This document shows, one piece after another, positions 5,344 through 11,631 of a stretch of DNA of 14,461 nt. The translations under genes and the position numbers were made by a program. Source of the stretch: an uncultured Collinsella sp. (GTDB lineage Bacteria > Actinomycetota > Coriobacteriia > Coriobacteriales > Coriobacteriaceae); assembly GCA_900550965.1 (NCBI GenBank), contig URUC01000052.1, positions 1-14,461 on the forward strand. Reading direction: 5' to 3'. How positions within the stretch are numbered: the first letter of the stretch is position 1; the number at the start of each line of letters is the position of its first letter. The notes under the pieces were generated by a model. It saw only the letters and a list, made by a program, of their open reading frames with translations. It was not told the DNA's origin and ran no database searches.

Positions 5344-5994
5344 ATGGGCATGGACGAGCTCATCGACCTCTTTGCCGAGGGCGATGAGCTCGTCTCCAAT
5401 ACCGCTTTTGAGGATTTGGATCTTGCCTACGACGTGGCGAACGGCGCGACCTTCGATGGCGTTGTGTTCCGATCTTGCGAGTTCGATAGCGTTGACTGGA
5501 GCGGCTCGACGTTTCGCGACGTGGTGTTTCGCGGTTGCCGCTTTATCCGCTGCAACATGGAAGGCTGCTGGCTCAGCCGCTGCGACTTCGTTGACTGCTC
5601 GGCACCGGGACTCAACTTGCTCAAGGCGCGCCTGTCGAGCGTGTCGTTTGGATCGTGCGATTTGAGCTATGCGAACCTTTCGGAGGGACGCATTGGCCCT
5701 ATGACAGCATGCGATACACGTCTGAGAGAGGCTGCGTTTCAGGGTGCCAAGCTGGGTCAGATACGCCTGGATGGCTGTGACCTGACGCGTGTTGATGTGT
5801 TCAAGACGTCGCTTTCCGGCGTTGATGTGTCGCGCTGTACATTTGCAGCGCCCGTTGTTTCGGGCGATTACCATGAGTTGCGTGGCTTGACGGTCAATGC
5901 CGAGCAGGCGCTGGCACTCTCGGGTTTGTTGGGAATTCAACTCGCCGGTCCTTTGCTCGACCGCTATCTAAAATCAAACCGTCGCAACATTTAA
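5344..5994 (+). CDS. Pentapeptide-repeat protein, Qnr/MfpA-like
   Basis: The 216-residue product is built of about 25 tandem pentapeptides (roughly residues 35-168) of the form A/C-[DN]-[LF]-x-x, which fold into a right-handed quadrilateral beta-helix. Nine repeats carry Cys instead of Ala at the inward i-2 position (for example CEF, CRF, CDF, CDL, CTF), as in Qnr proteins. After the coil the tail VNAEQALALSGLLGIQLAG (184-202) matches in style the C-terminal dimer helix of Qnr and MfpA, and the total length is close to Qnr (about 215). Those relatives mimic DNA and protect gyrase and topoisomerase IV from quinolones or toxins; gyrase binding here is inference. The start is ATG 5344, or ATG 5350; neither has a strong ribosome-binding site. 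The frame is open upstream through the palindrome at 5274-5312, but those codons look non-coding. The last codons lie in the terminator stem. Confidence 0.88.
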   Translation: MGMDELIDLFAEGDELVSNTAFEDLDLAYDVANGATFDGVVFRSCEFDSVDWSGSTFRDVVFRGCRFIRCNMEGCWLSRCDFVDCSAPGLNLLKARLSSVSFGSCDLSYANLSEGRIGPMTACDTRLREAAFQGAKLGQIRLDGCDLTRVDVFKTSLSGVDVSRCTFAAPVVSGDYHELRGLTVNAEQALALSGLLGIQLAGPLLDRYLKSNRRNI

Positions 5995-6042
5995 TGATTT
6001 TTCGCGTTTGCACGATTTTCATCGAATGTTGCGACGGTTTTT
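5976..6042. terminator. Bidirectional terminator overlapping a gene end
   Basis: A perfect 16-bp stem (5976-5991 with 6025-6040) encloses a 33-base loop. On the plus strand the right arm runs into five T residues (6038-6042) and would end the pentapeptide transcript. On the minus strand the stem is followed by a T-containing stretch and would end the convergent thiD transcript. The left arm codes the last residues of the pentapeptide protein and its stop codon sits in the loop. Confidence 0.8.
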
Positions 6043-6049
6043 GGTGCAA

Positions 6050-6078
6050 AGTAGCCTGTCTCTTTTTGGCAGGTTACT
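6050..6078. repeat. Small second hairpin before thiD end
   Basis: Bases 6050-6058 pair with 6070-6078 over nine base pairs, one of them G-T, around an 11-base loop. It lies between the thiD stop (6085) and the larger terminator hairpin, and may add to termination of the leftward thiD transcript. Confidence 0.5.
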
Positions 6079-6084
6079 GGCTAT

Positions 6085-6915
6085 TTAGTACTGCCACATG
6101 TGGTTGACGGGGCCGGAGCCTTTGCCCATGTTCAGGCCGGCGGCCAGAGCGCCTGTCAGGTATGCCTTGCCCGCATTGACGGCATCGGCAAGATCCATGC
6201 CCTGGGCCAGCGCGCAGGCGATGGCGGACGAAAGCGTGCAGCCGGTGCCGTGTGTGTTGTCGGTCTCGATGCGCTTGTGGCGGAACCACGTGGTGAGCGG
6301 ATCGCCCAGATGGTTGCCCTCGTCATCGAGTGGCGCGGGTTCGGCCAATACATCGTTGGCCTCGTTGACAAGATGCCCACCCTTAACGAGGGATGCGCAA
6401 CCAAAGCGGCGGGTGAGGAGCATGGCAGCATTTTGCTGTGTGCGCTCGGAGTCGACCTCGTAGTCAAGCAGGGCCATGGCCTCGGGAATATTGGGCGTGA
6501 TGACGGTTGCTAGTGGGAACAGGCGGCGGGTGAGCGCCTCGGCGGCATCTTCGGCAATCAGCCGTGCGCCCGAGGTGGCTACCATGACGGGGTCGACGAC
6601 CACGTTTGTCGCGTTCCAGGCGCTCAGGTGGTCGGCGATAACCTCGATAATCTCGGCAGAGGAAACCATGCCGATCTTGACGGCGCTGGGGCGGATATCG
6701 TCAAATACGGCGTCGATCTGCGCAGCGACGATATCAGGGGAGATATTCTGCACGGCGGTGACACCGAGCGTGTTTTGTGCGGTGATGGCGGTGATGGCCG
6801 TCTCGGCATACAGGCGGTGCGCCGTGATGGTCTTGATGTCGGCCTGAATGCCGGCGCCACCGCTGGAATCGGATCCTGCGATGGATAGAACGGCAGGTAC
6901 CTTACTGCGATCCAT
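6085..6915 (-). CDS. thiD: Bifunctional HMP/HMP-phosphate kinase ThiD
   Basis: The 276-residue protein is a ribokinase-fold kinase that phosphorylates 4-amino-5-hydroxymethyl-2-methylpyrimidine (HMP) and then HMP-phosphate to HMP-diphosphate, the pyrimidine donor for thiamine phosphate. Diagnostic parts are the N-terminal SIAGSDSSGGAGIQADIKT (11-29), the substrate-site segment TAQNT (45-49), DPVM (108-111), VKGGH (177-181) and the anion-hole motif NTHGTGCTLSSAIA (220-233) with catalytic Cys226. The length is normal for a single-domain ThiD with no ThiE or TenA fusion. A ribosome-binding site (agggag) precedes the start. It is 178 bases downstream of thiC on the same strand, but a terminator and a TATAAT box in between suggest it can be transcribed separately. 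A vitamin B6 kinase is less likely given the thiC neighbour. The active site is complete. Confidence 0.96.
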   Translation of the reverse strand: MDRSKVPAVLSIAGSDSSGGAGIQADIKTITAHRLYAETAITAITAQNTLGVTAVQNISPDIVAAQIDAVFDDIRPSAVKIGMVSSAEIIEVIADHLSAWNATNVVVDPVMVATSGARLIAEDAAEALTRRLFPLATVITPNIPEAMALLDYEVDSERTQQNAAMLLTRRFGCASLVKGGHLVNEANDVLAEPAPLDDEGNHLGDPLTTWFRHKRIETDNTHGTGCTLSSAIACALAQGMDLADAVNAGKAYLTGALAAGLNMGKGSGPVNHMWQY

Positions 6916-6961
6916 GTTTGCTCCCTTGTTCGGTCGGAATCAAATGGGTCTTTAAGCCAGC

Positions 6962-6967
6962 ATTATA
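6962..6967 (-). promoter_or_regulatory. Candidate -10 box for thiD
   Basis: On the minus strand these bases read TATAAT, the consensus -10, about 40 bases before the thiD start codon. No TTGACA-like -35 is present; the -35 region would fall inside the thiC terminator hairpin. The overlap of terminator and promoter is notable. Confidence 0.45.
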
Positions 6968-7002
6968 AAGATGCCCGGGCCGACTCTATGTCGAACCCGG
7001 GC
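6965..7002 (-). terminator. Probable terminator after thiC
   Basis: A seven-base GC-rich stem (gcccggg 6973-6979 with cccgggc 6996-7002) plus an inner cgac/gtcg stem (6981-6984 with 6990-6993) forms a strong hairpin 92 bases beyond the thiC stop. On the minus strand it is followed by ATCTTTATA, a modest T-rich tail. It should stop much but perhaps not all transcription into thiD. Confidence 0.6.
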
Positions 7003-7093
7003 GGGCGATGCAATCTTTACGCAAATGTAAGCAAATGTTCACACGTCAACAATTGACGAACACCATGTTACCGATTGTGGCTCCGGTGACGAG

Positions 7094-8428
7094 TTAGTCC
7101 TCCATGCCGAGATCGATCGTCGTACCCTCGAACACCTTGTTGACGGTGCGGACGGCGCACATCTTGCCACACATGGTGCAAGTGCCCTCGGTGGCGGCGG
7201 GGGACTCCTCGTAGCGCTTCTTGCCGGTGACCGGGTCGAGCGCGCACTTCCACATGGAGTCCCAGTCGAGCTTGCGGCGTGCCTGGCCCATCTTGTCGTC
7301 CATGTCGCGGGCGTGGGGTACCTTCTTGGCGATGTCGGCGGCGTGTGCGGCGATCTTGGTGGCCATGAGGCCATCGAGCACGTCCGGGGCGTTGGGCAGG
7401 CACAGGTGCTCGGCCGGCGTCACGTAGCACAGGAAGTCGGCACCGGAGCTGGCGGAGATGGCGCCGCCGATGGCAGCGGTGATGTGGTCGTAACCCACGC
7501 CGATATCGGTCACCAGCGGCCCGAGCACATAGAACGGGGCATTGTGGCACAGGCGCTTCTGCAGTTTCATGTTGGCGGCGATCTCGTCGAGCGCCATGTG
7601 ACCCGGACCCTCGACCATGACCTGGACGCCGGCAGCCCAAGCGCGCTTGCACAGCTTGCCCAGCTCGATCATCTCAGCGGTCTCGGTGGCGTCGTTGGAG
7701 TCGTAGAGGCAGCCCGGGCGGCAGGAGTCGCCGAGCGAAATCGTCACGTCGTACTCGTGGCAGATCTCGAGCAGCTCGTCAAAGTACTCGTAGAAGGGGT
7801 TTTCGTTGCCGGTGACCTCCATCCAGCCAAACAGCAGCGAGCCGCCGCGGCTCACGATGTTCATCAAGCGGCCGGTCTCCTTAAAGGTCTTGGTGACCGA
7901 CTTGTTGATGCCGCAGTGGATGGTCATAAAGTCCACGCCGTCCTCGGCGTGCGCGCGCACGACCTCGAACAGGTCATCCTTGGTAAGCTTGACCAGCGGC
8001 TTTTCCATGTAGCCGATGGCGTCGTACATGGGGACGGTGCCCACCATGAGCGGCGTCTCGTCGATGAGCTGCTGGCGGAACTGGCGCGTCTTGCCCGAGT
8101 TGGAAAGGTCCATGATGGCGTCGGCGCCAAAGTCCTCGGCGATCTTGACCTTCTTCCATTCCTCGGCGGCATCGGCTTTATCGCCCGAGATGCCCAGGTT
8201 GACGTTGACCTTAGTAGACAGGCCCTCGCCGACACCAAAGGCGCACATGCCTTTTTTGATGTGCACGATGTTGGCGGGAATGGCGATGCGGCCGTCGGCC
8301 ACGCGCTCGCGGATGTACTCGGGGTCGCGATGCTCGCGCTCGGCGACTTCCTTCATCTGCGGCGTGATCTGCCCGGCGCGGGCGAAGTCGATTTGCGTGA
8401 CGAGCTTGGGCTCGGTCTGTGTGCTCAT
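7094..8428 (-). CDS. thiC: Phosphomethylpyrimidine synthase ThiC (short form)
   Basis: ThiC is the radical SAM enzyme that rearranges aminoimidazole ribotide to HMP-phosphate. The 444-residue protein lacks the N-terminal extension of the E. coli form (631 residues), as is usual in archaea, clostridia and many actinobacteria. Recognised segments: LGISGDKADAAEEWKK (78-93), ADAIMDLSN (102-110), FMTIHCGI (167-174), SLGDSCRPGC (231-240), MVEGPGHM (271-278), YDHITAAIGG (313-322), and the iron-sulfur Cys cluster CTMCGKMC (Cys417, 420, 424). The start is ATG 8428, because the next in-frame ATG upstream (8452) lies inside the TPP riboswitch aptamer. The ribosome-binding site gggag sits eight bases before 8428 and is part of the riboswitch. 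The product feeds ThiD in HMP-diphosphate formation. No thiazole genes are present in this window. Confidence 0.96.
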   Translation of the reverse strand: MSTQTEPKLVTQIDFARAGQITPQMKEVAEREHRDPEYIRERVADGRIAIPANIVHIKKGMCAFGVGEGLSTKVNVNLGISGDKADAAEEWKKVKIAEDFGADAIMDLSNSGKTRQFRQQLIDETPLMVGTVPMYDAIGYMEKPLVKLTKDDLFEVVRAHAEDGVDFMTIHCGINKSVTKTFKETGRLMNIVSRGGSLLFGWMEVTGNENPFYEYFDELLEICHEYDVTISLGDSCRPGCLYDSNDATETAEMIELGKLCKRAWAAGVQVMVEGPGHMALDEIAANMKLQKRLCHNAPFYVLGPLVTDIGVGYDHITAAIGGAISASSGADFLCYVTPAEHLCLPNAPDVLDGLMATKIAAHAADIAKKVPHARDMDDKMGQARRKLDWDSMWKCALDPVTGKKRYEESPAATEGTCTMCGKMCAVRTVNKVFEGTTIDLGMED

Positions 8429-8436
8429 TGGCACGG

Positions 8437-8526
8437 CTCCCTTCGTTGGCATTACCCATATCAGGTTTGCGGGTCAGGGCGGGCGCGCCCAGTCTCAGCC
8501 TGCCGTCTTGTCCTGCAAGCTCCCCG
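8437..8526 (-). promoter_or_regulatory. TPP riboswitch (THI element) upstream of thiC
   Basis: Read on the minus strand, the leader shows the conserved THI-box core in order: CGGGGAGC (8526-8519), GGCTGAGA (8500-8493), ACCTGAT (8466-8460), TGGGTAATGCC (8458-8448), then AACGAAGGGAG (8447-8437). The core binds thiamine pyrophosphate, with CTGAGA recognising the pyrimidine ring and the GAAGGGA side the diphosphate. The 3' end of the aptamer is the thiC ribosome-binding site itself, so ligand binding can hide the site directly. Spacing from GGGAG to the ATG is eight bases. Sequence match is strong; the control mode is inferred. Confidence 0.95.
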
Positions 8527-8543
8527 TTTATGTAATGGGCTCA

Positions 8544-8549
8544 AGTATA
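8544..8549 (-). promoter_or_regulatory. Candidate thiC -10 box
   Basis: On the minus strand this reads TATACT, and a transcript from it would start near 8537, just ahead of the riboswitch aptamer. A clear -35 is not visible. Confidence 0.45.
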
Positions 8550-8560
8550 GCTCGAATGGG

Positions 8561-8566
8561 TACGAT
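8561..8566 (+). promoter_or_regulatory. Candidate -10 box of divergent gene
   Basis: TACGAT preceded by GGG would start a rightward transcript near 8573, 27 bases before the ATG at 8600. It is only 11 bases from the leftward thiC -10, so the two promoters would compete for polymerase. Confidence 0.35.
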
Positions 8567-8599
8567 TGGCCTAACGAGCGTGCCTGTGGGGAGGCGAAC

Positions 8600-9115
8600 A
8601 TGGAAGACAAGCATCTATATCGAGAGACGCAATGGGATGTATCGGCCGAGGAAAGCCGTGCGCACCATGGCCTTGTCGCGATTGGTTTTGCGGTGCTTGC
8701 TGTGCTGGTGATTGCCGTTTGTATCTGGACGTTTGGTGGTCGCGGCGGCGCTGCATGGGAGTTCGAGGCTGATGATAGCCTACCGATAATGACGGTGAAG
8801 GTCGCGGGTGGCAATACCGTTGCCGCGCCGGGCGACTATTGGTATCCGCGCGATGGATTTGTCCAGCTGCAGCTGAGCGGCGGTTCCATTCCTGGTGAAG
8901 AGATCGAGCGCGTGACCTTCGATGCGTCGCTTAAGACGCTGTCGGTCGAGCTCAAAGATCAAGGGGATGTGCCCACGACGATGGATATCGCGCTGACGGA
9001 ATGGCGCTTGGAGCCCCCATCGGGTGTTGCGGTGTCCGAGGTAGAGCACGTTAAGATTACCTACCAAGATGGCTCGACAAACGAAGTTGCCAAAGCCGAC
9101 GGCTTGGCGGAATAG
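8600..9115 (+). CDS. Unknown membrane-anchored protein
   Basis: I do not recognise this 171-residue protein. It has a hydrophilic cytoplasmic N-terminus (1-23), one hydrophobic segment at about 24-44 (GLVAIGFAVLAVLVIAVCIWT) with no lipobox, and a soluble outer domain of about 125 residues. The outer domain looks beta-rich, with strands around 62-69, 86-93, 103-119 and 145-155 (VEHVKITYQDGS). There are no cysteines beyond Cys41 inside the membrane segment. An extracytoplasmic anchored domain is the natural reading. The start has a strong ribosome-binding site (ggggaggcg) four bases ahead. It is divergent from thiC and convergent with yaaA, so it forms its own transcript. A thiamine-related role is possible only by position. 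No motif supports a function. Confidence 0.78.
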   Translation: MEDKHLYRETQWDVSAEESRAHHGLVAIGFAVLAVLVIAVCIWTFGGRGGAAWEFEADDSLPIMTVKVAGGNTVAAPGDYWYPRDGFVQLQLSGGSIPGEEIERVTFDASLKTLSVELKDQGDVPTTMDIALTEWRLEPPSGVAVSEVEHVKITYQDGSTNEVAKADGLAE

Positions 9116-9155
9116 ACGCCGTGCCTAGGCAGCACATTCAAAAGTAGCGGTGGTC

Positions 9156-9965
9156 CTACAAGGTCTGTTCGTTCAGGAAGACCAAAGTGTTCTTATTTGA
9201 AAGCTCGGGAAAGTGACGATAACCAACATCAAACGCGGTGAGCCCGCTTACATCCTCGAGCTTGTTTTCTGCCATCCAGCGCACCATGGAACCACGTGCC
9301 TTTTTGCTGGCGGTCGAGCGCTGGATGGGCTTGCCGTTGCGGATGCCTTCGCCAAAGAGGCACGTGACGACCGTGGCGTCGCCCGCGAGATGGGGCAGAA
9401 CGGCTTTGGCGTACTCTACGCTGGCGAGGTTGACGATCGTAGCGTTGGAGCCTGCCGGAGCGATGGCCCGTGCGAGCTTGTCGCCCCAAAACGCATAGAG
9501 GTCTCGGGCATCGTCGACGGCAAGCTTCGCGCCCATCTCCAGCCGATACGGTTCAACGGCATGAAAGGGGCGTACGCATCCGTAAAGGCCCGAGAGGATC
9601 CACAGATGGTCTTGCAGCCATGCGAGCTGCGCGGAATCCATCACCTCGGGTGCCATGCTCTGGTATTGAATGCCGTGATAGGACATGACGGCAGGGGAGA
9701 GGTGGCGGGCGAGTGCGGGATTGTCGAGATCGCAGTTTTTCAGGATGGGCCCAAACTCATGCAGGGTGTTGAGGCAAGGCCCCAGCAGTTTGTCACTCAC
9801 GTTCCAGAGCGCCTGCAGACCTCCGCTGCCTTCATTCCGCTCGATATCTAGCAGTGCGCGGTGGAGGCGAGCCGTCTCGTGCGCAAAAGGTGGAATGCCC
9901 AGGACTTCAAAAGCATCTTGGGCCGCACGCATCTGCTTGGCGGGCGAAATGATGACCTGCAGCAT
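9156..9965 (-). CDS. yaaA: Peroxide stress protein YaaA
   Basis: The 269-residue protein belongs to the YaaA/DUF328 family (PF03883), close to the 258 residues of the E. coli protein. It shows ISPAKQM (6-12), YHGIQYQ (96-102), ILSGLYGCVRPFHAVEPYRLEMG (123-145), NLASVEYAKAVL (179-190), the lysine/arginine segment SKKARGSMVRW (220-230) and GYRHFPELS (248-256). In E. coli YaaA lowers intracellular free iron and limits DNA damage from hydrogen peroxide; later structural work proposed a DNA-binding helix-hairpin-helix core. A matching role is expected here. The start at 9965 has gaggag six bases ahead. It is 102 bases downstream of an M18 aminopeptidase on the same strand, with a long hairpin at 9989-10055 between them, so co-transcription is uncertain. 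The neighbour on the other side is convergent. Confidence 0.93.
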   Translation of the reverse strand: MLQVIISPAKQMRAAQDAFEVLGIPPFAHETARLHRALLDIERNEGSGGLQALWNVSDKLLGPCLNTLHEFGPILKNCDLDNPALARHLSPAVMSYHGIQYQSMAPEVMDSAQLAWLQDHLWILSGLYGCVRPFHAVEPYRLEMGAKLAVDDARDLYAFWGDKLARAIAPAGSNATIVNLASVEYAKAVLPHLAGDATVVTCLFGEGIRNGKPIQRSTASKKARGSMVRWMAENKLEDVSGLTAFDVGYRHFPELSNKNTLVFLNEQTL

Positions 9966-9988
9966 GGACTCTCCTCTGCCAAAAGGGA

Positions 9989-10055
9989 AGTTGCGGTGGA
10001 ATACGGTCTGTTTTGGCCGTTTATGGGCCAGTTTAGTCCGTATTTCACCGCAACT
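9989..10055. repeat. 18-bp inverted repeat between aminopeptidase and yaaA
   Basis: Arms 9989-10006 and 10038-10055 pair over 18 bp with one G-T. A nested tggcc/ggcca stem (10014-10018 with 10026-10030) sits inside. It fills most of the 102-base gap between two leftward genes. There is no clean T-run after the stem on either strand, so a simple terminator is unlikely. A processing or stability hairpin, or an inserted repeat element, fits better. Confidence 0.8.
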
Positions 10056-10067
10056 GATGAAGGGTTG

Positions 10068-11465
10068 TTAGGCGCGCTCGATGAAGGCCTTGTAGCCGCG
10101 ATAGGCCTCGTAGATATCGGCCTTGTTGGCGACCTCCCACAGGGCATGCATGGACAGGACGGCAACACCGGAGTCGATGACGTTCATGCCGTACTTGGCC
10201 ATGATGTAGGCGATGGTGCCGCCGCCGCCCGCGTTGACGCGACCGAGCTCGCAGGTCTGGAAGTCCACACCGGCCTCGTCCATGATGTCGCGGACGAGGG
10301 CCACGTACTCGGCGTCGGCGTCGTTGGAGCCACCCTTGCCGCGGCTGCCCGTGTACTTGTTAAAGCACAGGCCGCGACCCATGAAGGCGGCGTTCTTGGT
10401 CTCGAACTTGCCGGCATAGCCCGGGTCGAAACCGGCGGACACGTCGGAGGAAAGCATGCGGCTGTGGGCGAGCGCGCGGCGCAGGGCCAGCGGACTATCC
10501 TCGCCGGCGAGCGTCATGATCTCGGCGACGGTGTTCTCGAAGAAGCGGCTCGTCATGCCGGTGGCACCTACGGAGCCGATCTCCTCCTTGTCGACGATGA
10601 GCGTGATGCTCGTGCGCTCGACATTGGCCACATTGATCTGGGCGAGCATGGAGGGGTAGGCGCAAACGCGGTCGTCATGGCCATAACCCAGAATCATAGA
10701 GCGGTCGAGGCCCATGTCGCGGGCGGGGCCGGCGGGCACGACCTCGATCTCGGCGGAGAGGAAGTCCTCCTCCTCGACGTCGTACTGCTCCTTAAGGATG
10801 TCCAGGAACATTTGCTTGACGGGCTCCTTGGGGGCGTCCTTGTCGTCCTCGTCAAACTTGACGGGGCGGCCGCCCACGATCACGTCGAGGATCTCGGCAT
10901 CGACGGCGTCCTTGGCGGGCTTGGACATCTGCTCGCTCGAGAGGTGGATCAGCAGATCGGAGATGGTAAAGACCGGGTCGTCCGCCTTGTCGCCGATGTT
11001 GATGTCGACGGTGGTACCGTCCTTTTTGCAGATGACGCCCACGAGTGCGAGCGGGGAGGCTACCCAGTGGTAGCTCTTGACGCCGCCGTAGTAGTGCGTG
11101 TCGAGGTAGGCCATGTCGCCGGCCTCGAAGGCGGGATTCTGCTTAAGGTCCAGGCGCGGCGAGTCCACGTGGGCGCCCAGGATGTTAAAGCCCTGCTCGA
11201 GCGGGGCGGTGCCCAGGTTGACGAGCATAAGGTCCTTGCCGTGGTTGGCGGCGTACACCTTGTCGCCTGCCTTGAGCTCGCGGCCTTCGGCGATCACGGT
11301 CTCCAGGTCGACGTATCCCGCCTCCTCGGCCATCTTGATGCCGGTCTTGACGCACAGGCGCTCGGTCTTGTTCTCGCTCAAAAACTGCTTATAGCCGCGG
11401 CAAAGCTCCTCGAGCTCCTCGATTTGCTGTGGCGTGTACTTTTTCCATGCGCAGGGACGCTCCAT
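10068..11465 (-). CDS. M18 family aminopeptidase
   Basis: The 465-residue product is a metallo-aminopeptidase of family M18 (PF02127), which removes N-terminal, often acidic or neutral, residues from peptides in the cytoplasm as a large oligomer with two bound metal ions. Metal and catalytic positions are visible: His99 and Asp101 (GAHVDSPRLDLK), Asp265 (GHDDRVCAY), the Glu294-Glu295 pair (DKEEIGSVGATG), Asp341 (SSDVSAGFDP) and His440 (VLSMHALWEV). Length and insertion pattern resemble the aminopeptidase 1 (ApeA) branch rather than the approximately 430-residue ApeB branch. The start at 11465 is chosen because gaaaggag sits eight bases ahead; an upstream in-frame extension to 11600 has no such site and overlaps the promoter region. 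All expected residues are present. It is divergent from polA. Confidence 0.93.
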   Translation of the reverse strand: MERPCAWKKYTPQQIEELEELCRGYKQFLSENKTERLCVKTGIKMAEEAGYVDLETVIAEGRELKAGDKVYAANHGKDLMLVNLGTAPLEQGFNILGAHVDSPRLDLKQNPAFEAGDMAYLDTHYYGGVKSYHWVASPLALVGVICKKDGTTVDINIGDKADDPVFTISDLLIHLSSEQMSKPAKDAVDAEILDVIVGGRPVKFDEDDKDAPKEPVKQMFLDILKEQYDVEEEDFLSAEIEVVPAGPARDMGLDRSMILGYGHDDRVCAYPSMLAQINVANVERTSITLIVDKEEIGSVGATGMTSRFFENTVAEIMTLAGEDSPLALRRALAHSRMLSSDVSAGFDPGYAGKFETKNAAFMGRGLCFNKYTGSRGKGGSNDADAEYVALVRDIMDEAGVDFQTCELGRVNAGGGGTIAYIMAKYGMNVIDSGVAVLSMHALWEVANKADIYEAYRGYKAFIERA

Positions 11466-11504
11466 GACGCAGGCTCCTTTCGGATCGATCGTGCTGGTTG
11501 ATGT

Positions 11505-11539
11505 ACCGTGAGCCATCGTATCACGCGCGGGCTCACGGT
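11505..11539. promoter_or_regulatory. Inverted repeat spanning aminopeptidase promoter, possible operator
   Basis: Two perfect 10-base arms, accgtgagcc (11505-11514) and ggctcacggt (11530-11539), surround a 15-base centre. The centre holds a leftward extended -10 box, TG-A-TACGAT (11523-11515 on the minus strand). The arms would flank the -10 and cover the transcript start of the aminopeptidase gene, a typical position for a repressor. A hairpin role is less likely as there is no T-run. Confidence 0.55.
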
Positions 11540-11631
11540 GGCGGGGGAGCTTGATGTGCGGTGGCCGCGGGGCGGGGAGCGTGTAAACTGGAGTGAGCAA
11601 ACCGTGCCCAGCCTAAAGCGAGGTATTCAAT

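Noticed and set aside
5029..5940. 303-codon minus-strand open frame opposite the esterase and pentapeptide genes
   Set aside because: It spans two real genes and a palindrome; its composition is that of a reversed pentapeptide repeat.
7021..7058. Direct gcaaatgt repeats (7021, 7031) and the cgtcaa/ttgacg palindrome (7044-7058) after thiC
   Set aside because: Short elements in an AT-richer spacer. They are downstream of a stop codon and not at a promoter, so I see no good case for a regulatory site.
8429..8452. thiC start at ATG 8452
   Set aside because: This ATG is part of the invariant TAATGCC of the riboswitch aptamer. ATG 8428 has the ribosome-binding site at the proper distance.
7313..8599. 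Long plus-strand open frame opposite thiC, running into the 8600 gene
   Set aside because: The part opposite thiC is a shadow of thiC and crosses the riboswitch. Only the stretch from the ATG at 8600, with its own ribosome-binding site, looks real.
9116..9155. tgcctaggca palindrome between the 8600 gene and yaaA as a terminator
   Set aside because: The stem is only four to five pairs and no T-run follows on either strand.
9861..11501. 546-codon plus-strand open frame opposite the aminopeptidase
   Set aside because: Antisense to a complete M18 aminopeptidase and it crosses the 9989-10055 hairpin. The protein is Val/Gly/His/Asp-rich with no motif, as expected for a shadow frame.
11466..11600. 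N-terminal extension of the aminopeptidase to 11600
   Set aside because: It covers the palindrome and extended -10 and has no conserved sequence. The ATG at 11465 has gaaaggag eight bases upstream.
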